DNA from: Allocoleopsis franciscana PCC 7113
Lineage (GTDB): Bacteria > Cyanobacteriota > Cyanobacteriia > Cyanobacteriales > Coleofasciculaceae
NCBI RefSeq assembly: GCF_000317515.1
Contig: NC_019740.1
Span: 1 to 64,000 of the forward strand
Reading direction: 5' to 3'
Length of the DNA: 64,000 nt
The translations under genes were made by a program, and so were the position numbers. Numbering within the stretch: the first letter of the stretch is position 1; the number at the start of each line of letters is the position of its first letter. This document shows positions 34,356-40,537 of the stretch, in pieces. The notes under the pieces were generated by a model. That model saw only the letters and a list, made by a program, of their open reading frames with translations, was not told the origin of the DNA and ran no database searches.

Positions 34356-35568
34356 AAGCTGGAGTAATCATCAACTGTGGTATTCAAAAACCACAACAAT
34401 TCCAGAGCGTAGCCGCCTGCATCCTCTTGAACCCATCGGTGTAGGAACGCCGACAGTAGAGAGTTTAACCAGTTATGTGGCTCGGTTGGCAGCAGCTCAT
34501 CGAGTACCTACGGGTATTTTGCTAGCTCAAGAAGTCGCTCAACAAGTCAGTAGATATCAGGGCAATCAGCATCAAGGGTTATCCAGATGGTTTTTCCGTG
34601 TCTTTTTCAACGATACGGGGGCCTGGAATGGCATGGGAATTATGGCATCTGAGCCAGTTCATGTGTTAGAAGCACGAACCAAGCAGCATCAGTTACGGTT
34701 TCTCACTTTGTTACGTTGGGCTAACGTTTTACCGTCACGAGGTTTACTTCGTACCAACAAGGCTTGGTGTCCCGTGTGCTATGACGATTGGGAGCGTTGT
34801 GGCAAACCCATCTACGAGCCTTTATTATGGTCGCTCCAGGTAGTGACAACTTGTCCTGTTCATCAACAAGTTTTATGGCATCAATGTCCCAATTGTCGGC
34901 GGTCGCTCTACCCTCTAGAGTGGAATTCCCGACCGGGTTTCTGCTCTAGATGCCAACAGTGGTTGGGTGTGAGTTCATTTTTGAGTACAGGCGAGACCTC
35001 TTTTGATGCTTCCCCAGTAGAGCCACCTGATTGGGAATGGCAGATTTTTGTTGTGTACTCCGTGGGAAAAATTCTAGAGCAAGCACCTTTTCTTGAGTCT
35101 GTGCCAGCTAGAGAAAATCTGGCATTTTGTATTGACTTATGTATTCAAAAAGCTACCAACGGTAATGCTAAAGCTTTTGCTGAGTTAATGTACCTGAGTG
35201 CTTCCGTACCAGGAGAATGGCGATGTGGTCAAGCACTGGCACAATTAGGTTTGCTCTTACGAGTTTGTTGGTGTCTTTCTATTCCTTTAGTTGATTTCCT
35301 CACTGGCCGGGTAGTGATTGAGCAACCGCTATCGTTGAAGGTTTTGCCTATCACTCAACAAAGGAGAAAAACTAATCGGCGCTTTGATGCGCTGAAAGTA
35401 CAAATGTTTTTAGAGGCAGCTTTGTCTTTTGAACCACCCCAGTCTCTCAAGCAAGTGGCTGCTACTATTGGATACGACCCTGGCGATATCTCCCGATTTT
35501 TCCCAGACTTGTGCCACCAAATTTCCGCTCGTTACAGATTATACCGACAAGCAATCAGAAAGTCCTAG
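34324..35568 (+). CDS. tniQ: TniQ target-selection protein, copy 1
   Basis: 414 residues, overlapping the end of tnsC by 32 bp. The N-terminal TniQ domain (PTVESLTSYVARLAAAHRVP) is followed by zinc-ribbon Cys/His clusters (WCPVCYDDW, TCPVHQQV, HQCPNCRRS, FCSRCQQW, roughly 148-215). The C-terminal region is helical, ending in a possible HTH (SLKQVAATIGYDPGDISRFF). TniQ/TnsD proteins recognise the attachment site and recruit TnsC. The length lies between short CAST TniQ and full TnsD. It is the prime candidate for reading CRISPR-repeat DNA. Confidence 0.88.
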   Translation: MSSEALPVSVESWSNHQLWYSKTTTIPERSRLHPLEPIGVGTPTVESLTSYVARLAAAHRVPTGILLAQEVAQQVSRYQGNQHQGLSRWFFRVFFNDTGAWNGMGIMASEPVHVLEARTKQHQLRFLTLLRWANVLPSRGLLRTNKAWCPVCYDDWERCGKPIYEPLLWSLQVVTTCPVHQQVLWHQCPNCRRSLYPLEWNSRPGFCSRCQQWLGVSSFLSTGETSFDASPVEPPDWEWQIFVVYSVGKILEQAPFLESVPARENLAFCIDLCIQKATNGNAKAFAELMYLSASVPGEWRCGQALAQLGLLLRVCWCLSIPLVDFLTGRVVIEQPLSLKVLPITQQRRKTNRRFDALKVQMFLEAALSFEPPQSLKQVAATIGYDPGDISRFFPDLCHQISARYRLYRQAIRKS

Positions 35569-35719
35569 CTATAATAATGCCATTCCCCAAGTCTATCTCC
35601 AGGTACTCGCAAGCGGTTCAAGTCTAGTTACCTCGTCCCACCACGTCGAAGTATAAAGTGACCACAGTTTTTTGGACAACTTATGCTTCCACTTTGGACA
35701 GGATATGGTTCAAGTGACA
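35569..35719 (-). repeat. Right end of Tn copy 1
   Basis: 150 bp of non-coding transposon. The site GGACAACTTAT (35674-35684) is the complement of the ATAARNTGTCC motif of the left end, and a weaker ATAAAGTGACC lies at about 35653. The terminal repeat runs to TTCAAGTGACA at 35719. No cargo gene fits here. Confidence 0.7.
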
Positions 35720-35912
35720 CCTTCCAAGTCAAGTTTACGCAAGCACTTCCCCGCAAGGGGATGGAAACCTTTTCATACCTAACATTAGGTATGGGTCACT
35801 TTTGGGTTTACACAAGCACTTCCCCGCAAGGGGATGGAAACCTATTGGTGGTTGGGGTGATTGTGATGCAGTTGTTCTTTCCGAAACCTCTTCCCCGCAA
35901 GGGGACGGAAAC
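35720..35912 (+). CRISPR. CRISPR array D, distal part (3 repeats)
   Basis: It starts with the duplicated CCTTC and the last 8 bp of the split spacer (CAAGTCAA). Repeats follow at 35733, 35806 (one change, ACACAAGC) and 35877. The last is strongly degenerate (CTTTCCGAAACCTCTTCC, ending GGGGACGGAAAC) and marks the end of the array. Cut off from the leader by 5.1 kb, this part can only be expressed by read-through across the transposon. Confidence 0.92.
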
Positions 35913-35979
35913 TTTTCACAAACTGAGAAGGATATATAGCGATTCAGTCGAGCAAGGTACAGTTAGACCTAACCCCCAA

Positions 35980-35999
35980 CCTCCTCACTAAAGCTCCGG
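35980..35999 (+). repeat. Dispersed repeat, copy 2
   Basis: Exact copy of the 20 bp at 13373-13392, again next to a C-run and followed by GGTTCCCTGCTAGGGAAGGG, which can fold back on itself. Part of a 200-bp gap with no gene between array D and the WYL-like gene. Confidence 0.65.
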
Positions 36000-36113
36000 T
36001 TCCCTGCTAGGGAAGGGGGTTAATTTCAAAGCCTCTCTCCTTGTAGGAGAGAGGTTTGGAGAGAGGTCAAAACTGTGCCATACACGAGCGAGAACTGCTA
36101 TAAACCCTAACCT

Positions 36114-37478
36114 TCAAGAATCTTCAGACCTATGATAAAGCCCCCACTCCTTCTCCACATCAGCAGCAACCCTCTGCCGTAACGCCCAAGGCAAGAGAAC
36201 CTCCACAAAAGGACGCCAAGCTTGCAGGCGCTGCAATACATTCGGGTCGCCCTCACGGTAAGTCGCACTATAGTAAGCATCCTGAGGACAACGAGCCAAA
36301 ATCCCTAGCAGTGTCTCTCGCTCCGGTAGATGAGTTAGCTTTTTAATCAAACGTTTCGCCTCTGCATAACTCACCGACTCAAACGTCTCGTGGCGCACCG
36401 TCCCCTGAATGTATCGCCGGTCATGAATGCGGTCAAACCGCAGCAACAAAAGGGAAGCCCTTTGATAATAATCAAACCCCCACACTTGAGCCATTTGCTC
36501 TTGGATATAATCCGGTGTCGGCAGCGTCTTATCCCGATATTGCTGTACCAAAGACGGCGCAATTCGCTCATCTGCCCAATTTAAAGAAATCAAAGACTCA
36601 AGTCGGTCAAGGCGATAATTCCACCAGTTGATTTCCCCATCAGGATTTTGCCCCAAAGCACACAGATACGTTGCCCGTTGCACATAGTAAATGCAAACCG
36701 GGTAAACAACACATTCTACATTTCGGTCAAGCTTGGCACTTCTGTAAACCAGCAACACGGGAGGGACACAAGTCTGCGCCCAAAGATTTCTCAATTGCTC
36801 CTGAAAATCGTCCACCTTATCCAACATTTCAGGCGGAACCACATAATCAACGTGGATAAAAAAACGCTGGATGCCATCAATTTGTTGGGAATAGTTCTGG
36901 GCAATTAACGCTAAATCGGGAGGTAAAAAATTGAGGTCGTAAGTCGCCAGTTGCCGCTCTTTAGGAACGTCGCCACTCGTCATCGGTCGCACAGGAAGCG
37001 ACTGCACCCGATGGTATTTCCGCTTGTCATATTTGAGCCATTGCAGTTGGCTTAGGGTTTGCAAGTCCCCCGCAAGCATTCGCCTGGTTATAGCAAATAG
37101 CGGTGTTTGCAACCAACTCCCCAGCGTCTTTTCATCAATCCCCCCATGATGTCCAATGAAGTGCCGCCAGTCCGCTTCTAAAATTCCCGTTCCTGAACCA
37201 AACAGCCAGTGACGCGCACTTTTATTGCAAGGACAACGAGAATCACGATGCTGGGGAACTTCTTCCCCTTTAGGATGGGTGGGACTAAAAAACGCATCCC
37301 GCCATTGAGAGTAACTAAAGGAATCCGGGAGGTCGAGGCGTTCCGATTCATCCCCATACAGCAGGCGCAACCACACCCACAAGCGCACCGCTCTGGAAAG
37401 GTTCTGCTTGAGAGAACCTCGTGCTAGCCATTGCAATAGCTCTACACTGGGCGAATCACGGAAAATCGGGCGGGACAT
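36114..37478 (-). CDS. WYL-like CRISPR-associated regulator (TIGR03985-like)
   Basis: 454 residues beginning MSRPIFRDSPSVELLQWLAR. This N-terminus and the length recall the cyanobacterial family TIGR03985, found with CRISPR loci. The middle and C-terminal parts (YVQRATYLCALGQNPDGEIN, then WWNYRLDRLESL) look like a WYL sensor domain, which often binds nucleotides or ssDNA and controls transcription of defence genes. It is divergent from csx3 with only 74 bp between starts, so it may control csx3 and csx3-AAA. The family call is from memory. Confidence 0.7.
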   Translation of the reverse strand: MSRPIFRDSPSVELLQWLARGSLKQNLSRAVRLWVWLRLLYGDESERLDLPDSFSYSQWRDAFFSPTHPKGEEVPQHRDSRCPCNKSARHWLFGSGTGILEADWRHFIGHHGGIDEKTLGSWLQTPLFAITRRMLAGDLQTLSQLQWLKYDKRKYHRVQSLPVRPMTSGDVPKERQLATYDLNFLPPDLALIAQNYSQQIDGIQRFFIHVDYVVPPEMLDKVDDFQEQLRNLWAQTCVPPVLLVYRSAKLDRNVECVVYPVCIYYVQRATYLCALGQNPDGEINWWNYRLDRLESLISLNWADERIAPSLVQQYRDKTLPTPDYIQEQMAQVWGFDYYQRASLLLLRFDRIHDRRYIQGTVRHETFESVSYAEAKRLIKKLTHLPERETLLGILARCPQDAYYSATYREGDPNVLQRLQAWRPFVEVLLPWALRQRVAADVEKEWGLYHRSEDS

Positions 37479-37552
37479 GGGTGAGGAAATTTGGAAAAGG
37501 CAATTTCCAGCTATTTGCTAGAGTACCAGTATTCGTATCACTGAGTCTACTG

Positions 37553-37882
37553 ATGAGTGCCATTCAACTTGAACTCATTCCCCACCAAACCGCAGACGGA
37601 CTAGCCTATCAGCACCTGCGAATTCACCTGACTAGTCCAGATGGCATCATCGAACCCGAAGATTTAAAAGGGTTGAAGCTGCCTGAAGGGATAGCCTCCA
37701 GTCAAGGGGTTGTGATGGAAGGCAGAGGCCCCATTTGGCTCTATGGCTACCTCGTCCACGAATGTCATGCTACCCCTTGGGTGGCGTGCTACGACCCACG
37801 CTTGGAAGGGGCGGTCGTGGTAGAAGCTCATACTCGCGGTGTTTCTGTGGGTTCGGTTTTAAAGTTAAGCCTGCCGAAGTAG
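37553..37882 (+). CDS. csx3: Csx3 ring nuclease (Crn3)
   Basis: 109 residues from MSAIQLELIP. The open frame extends 44 codons upstream, but that part overlaps the divergent gene's start and does not look like Csx3. The block LVHECHATPWVACYDPR then ends AVVVEAH, supplying His72, Asp81, Arg83 and His93. As I recall, these correspond to the His-Asp-Arg-His site of the characterised Csx3. Csx3 degrades cyclic tetra-adenylate, so it should switch off the Cas10 signal. First gene of a pair with csx3-AAA. Confidence 0.88.
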   Translation: MSAIQLELIPHQTADGLAYQHLRIHLTSPDGIIEPEDLKGLKLPEGIASSQGVVMEGRGPIWLYGYLVHECHATPWVACYDPRLEGAVVVEAHTRGVSVGSVLKLSLPK

Positions 37883-37884
37883 CT

Positions 37885-37955
37885 ATGAAAGTAAAAAGTA
37901 AAAAGTAAAAAGACATTTCTTTTGCCTTTTAACTTTTGCCTTTTAACTTAAAAAA
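37885..37955. repeat. AAAAGT/ACTTTT dispersed repeat between csx3 genes
   Basis: Tandem GTAAAAA units followed by complementary CTTTTAACTTTTGCC units can fold as a hairpin. The same kind of filler occurs after the RT-cas1 start (10802-10840), after cas1 (12983-13025), after cassette gene A (13997-14040) and after gene B (14389-14410). Confidence 0.6.
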
Positions 37956-37957
37956 AG

Positions 37958-38860
37958 ATGATTGCCACTTCCAAAAAACCGTTACAACTCACAGTCACTC
38001 AAGTTACTGCCCGAAATGGGAATTGTTACCAATGTCTGGAGATAGATATTACCGTACCCGAACTGAAACCTGCCACCTTGGCTAAGCTAGAGTTGCCAGC
38101 AGATTTAGACTTAAACCAAGGGGTTGTGTTGTGGGGTTCGGCACCGATTTGGCTTTACAGCAACTTGGTGAAGCGCTGCACTTCAGCCCCTTGGATAGGG
38201 TGCTATAACGTGCCTTTGGGGTCGTTTGTTGTAGTCGCCAGTCGCTGCCCACAGATGAGAGTCGGTGATGCTGTTGAGTTGGTTAATAAATCCCAATGTT
38301 CTGCCATCCTAATTGGTGGCCCTCCAGATAGTGGTAAGAGCGTTCTCTGCTATGCTTTATCTTGCAATCTTAAACAAGAGGCATCCGATAAGAAGATTTT
38401 CTTGCAGCGGGCGCAGTGGGATGGGGAAGGAAACTGGTTTGCTCAGATGAAGAATCGACCCCTGGCTGAGGAATTGAGTACCCGTTCTCGCGCCAAAGGT
38501 TCGGAACAGTTCTTTCTCTACCATGCTGATGCAGTCAGTAATGTACGGGAAGTGATGGAACTGGTGTTGGTGGATTTTGGGGGAATGCCCCAGCCAAGGG
38601 ATGTGATTTTGTTGCACCGCTGCACCCACTACATCATTATTAGTAGCAAGCCAGAGGAGATTTCCAAATGGCATGATTTCTGCGGCAAGCGGGGGGGACT
38701 CAAACCTCTAGCAGTGATTCACAGTGTGCGGGAGAAGCGGTTAGAGGTATTGCCGAATCAGAAGTTTTTGGAAATGATTGCTGGCCCTTGGGAACGGGGT
38801 GAGACACTTTCAGTACCGGATGAGTTACTGCAAGGGGTGCTGAATTTAGCAAGGCGCTAA
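37958..38860 (+). CDS. csx3: Csx3-AAA fusion with degenerate ring-nuclease site
   Basis: 300 residues. Residues 1-110 are a Csx3 domain (GVVLWGSAPIWLYSNLVKRC is the match), then P-loop GGPPDSGKS at 120-128 and an ATPase-like domain to the end. In the Csx3 domain the catalytic positions seen in the upstream gene are replaced: Thr75 for His, Asn84 for Asp, Pro86 for Arg, Arg96 for His. So this copy probably binds but does not cut cyclic oligoadenylate, and may use the ATPase part for another step. Csx3-AAA fusions are known next to type III systems. The function is not settled. Confidence 0.82.
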   Translation: MIATSKKPLQLTVTQVTARNGNCYQCLEIDITVPELKPATLAKLELPADLDLNQGVVLWGSAPIWLYSNLVKRCTSAPWIGCYNVPLGSFVVVASRCPQMRVGDAVELVNKSQCSAILIGGPPDSGKSVLCYALSCNLKQEASDKKIFLQRAQWDGEGNWFAQMKNRPLAEELSTRSRAKGSEQFFLYHADAVSNVREVMELVLVDFGGMPQPRDVILLHRCTHYIIISSKPEEISKWHDFCGKRGGLKPLAVIHSVREKRLEVLPNQKFLEMIAGPWERGETLSVPDELLQGVLNLARR

Positions 38861-39173
38861 GGTTGATGGAATTAATACTGAGGCAGACAGTCGAAGATAT
38901 AAGCTGGGTTGAACGTGAGTTCAATATACCTCTTGTAACAATACCAAGCACGCCACCCCAATCCTCACTAAAGCTCCGGTCCCCTTATTAAAGGGAGGGA
39001 GTTAGTTTCCCCTCTTGATAAGGGGGGACTAAGGGGGGTAAATTCGACTTTTGCAAGAGTTTAATGAACCTCTCCCTAGCCCCCTCTTAAGAGTAGAAGA
39101 GGAATTGTCGAACTCACACTGATTTCATGAGCAGGGATGCATCAGTCGTGGATTTTATCAGGAGAACGGCTGT
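38861..39173. other. Repeat-rich gap
   Basis: No gene. It contains the third copy of the dispersed repeat (CCTCACTAAAGCTCCGG, 38963-38979) and several G-rich/C-rich tracts (AAGGGGGGACTAAGGGGGG near 39018) that can pair with nearby TTTCCCCTCTT. The promoter of the HD gene should be near 39130; the AGGAGA before its ATG is a good ribosome site. Confidence 0.5.
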
Positions 39174-39761
39174 ATGTTACAACAAGCCACAGTTAAACTA
39201 ACGGAACGATTTGAAAACGCGCTCGTGTACGCGACTCGCCTTCATGCTGAACAGATTCGCAAGGCGACGGGTGTTCCTTATATTTCTCACCTGTTGAGTG
39301 TTACAGCCTTGGTGCTGGAAGATGGGGGGGATGAAGATGAAGCCATTGCGGCGTTACTCCATGATGCCGTGGAAGACCAAGGCGGGAAAGCGACCAGGGC
39401 GGAAATTTACCGCTTGTTTGGAGAACGAGTGGGGGCAATTGTCGATGGTTGCACGGAGTTTGATAGTGAGATTAAGCCTCCTTGGTATGAGCGCAAACAG
39501 CACTATATCGAACAATTGCGTCAGGGTTCACCCGCAGTGCGTCGGGTAGCGTTAGCGGATAAGCTGCACAATGCTCGTACTATTGTGCAAGATTACCGCC
39601 AGCAAGGGGAGGCGATTTGGTCGGTGTTTAGTACGGGGAAAGAGGGGATGTTGTGGTTTTACCATTCTTTACTTAAGATGTATCGCGAGATTGCTCCGAC
39701 GCCGATGGTGGAGGAATTAGCACGGGTAGTTGGAGAGTTGGAGCAATTGGGAGAGTCATAA
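39174..39761 (+). CDS. HD-domain hydrolase (MESH1/SpoT hydrolase-like)
   Basis: 195 residues. Metal site: His24 (RLHAEQIRK), His39 (VPYISHLL), His63-Asp64 (LLHDAVEDQGG), with ADKLHNA near residue 128. This matches the (p)ppGpp-hydrolase HD fold, and no synthetase domain is attached. In this family the reaction is removal of 3'-pyrophosphate from alarmones or related nucleotides. It follows the csx3 pair, so a role in nucleotide-signal clearance next to a cOA system is thinkable, but such genes are also common alone. Confidence 0.75.
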   Translation: MLQQATVKLTERFENALVYATRLHAEQIRKATGVPYISHLLSVTALVLEDGGDEDEAIAALLHDAVEDQGGKATRAEIYRLFGERVGAIVDGCTEFDSEIKPPWYERKQHYIEQLRQGSPAVRRVALADKLHNARTIVQDYRQQGEAIWSVFSTGKEGMLWFYHSLLKMYREIAPTPMVEELARVVGELEQLGES

Positions 39762-39919
39762 CTTTTCCTAGCGCTAACTCCTGGCTAACTCTCCTCAAAT
39801 CCTGATGGAAATAGTAGCAGAACTCTTGAGATTTTTGGAAAAGGCTTTTTCCAACCCCATGCCACAATAATGTTGTGTCTTTTGAATAAGAGCTTGCTCT
39901 CCAGAGGAAGGAGTTAATT

Positions 39920-40135
39920 ATGCCCCCTGATGCCTCCACGTTAACGGCTATTGACGAGCTTTTTGAGCGCTGCAAAACGACCTTGCTACAAACTTGGAAA
40001 GAAACAGGATTCGGACATATTGAGATTGACAGTGAACGAGTTAACCCAAATAAAATCCGAGTGATTTTACGCGGTTCTACACACTACCGCTATGTCTTTA
40101 CTGACGCAGACGTTGAAGAGTGGAACTCACGCTAG
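39920..40135 (+). CDS. Small protein of unknown function
   Basis: 71 residues (MPPDASTLTAIDELFERCKT, and so on), with a strong ribosome site GGAAGGAG 8 bases before the ATG. Helical start, then beta-like segments (NKIRVILRGSTHYRYVFTDA). No family recognised. Confidence 0.6.
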   Translation: MPPDASTLTAIDELFERCKTTLLQTWKETGFGHIEIDSERVNPNKIRVILRGSTHYRYVFTDADVEEWNSR

Positions 40136-40537
40136 TTCCAAATAGCAGCCAAACAAGTTTTTTCAGGAATAGCCCAAGGGAGTACAGCACAGTTGAAAGG
40201 ACTGGCTACACCTTGAGGCAATAGGAAAACCAAATAAATAGCGAACGCAAATATCTAGCCCCTGATGGGTGTGAGTCTCACGAGGCTGGTGAAGTGGATG
40301 AAAGTTATCCGCTTCTCCAGCCTTTTGTTTTTAGAAAGGAGAATCTCAAATGTTGAATACAAAGTATTTTATTCAAGGACTGAAGTACTACTAATCCAGG
40401 GTGATTTGCCATAACTACCGCTCAATTATTACTCCTAATCTCTGCCTTTCCAGCTCCTGAATACTCAACTGAATTTGTCTAAGAATAGGCAAATTAATCG
40501 AACAAACATTTCACACTAAAGCATTTACCTCAAGACA
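40136..40537 (+). promoter_or_regulatory. Long leader of the S8/CHAP gene with terminator-like hairpin
   Basis: A strong hairpin at about 40288-40326 pairs GGCTGG, GAAG and GGAT with ATCC, CTTC and CCAGCC, followed by TTTTGTTTTT. Just upstream, CTAGCC (near 40255) could pair with the same GGCTGG, and GTGAG/CTCAC forms a small stem. Such competing pairings are what a riboswitch or attenuator uses. It may instead end the 71-residue gene's transcript. I could not match it to a known riboswitch class. Confidence 0.45.

Larger units (their letters stand above)
30612..35719 (+). mobile_element. Tn7-like transposon copy 1 (TnsAB-TnsC-TniQ), inserted in array D
   Basis: 5,108 bp. The ends are near-perfect inverted repeats starting TGTCACTTGAACCATATCC at 30612 and its complement ending at 35719; about 46 bp match with one mismatch. 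It is flanked by a 5-bp duplication CCTTC (30607-30611, 35720-35724), the size made by Tn7-type transposition. It contains only tnsAB, tnsC and tniQ, with no cargo, no cas genes and no CRISPR of its own. A second copy lies at 55228-60335; the only difference I found is A31231 versus C55847. The right end is 13 bp before the next CRISPR repeat. Confidence 0.95.

Noticed and set aside
37421-37552. Upstream extension of csx3
   Set aside because: It overlaps the start of the divergent WYL-like gene and has no Csx3 homology; MSAIQLELIP at 37553 matches the family start.
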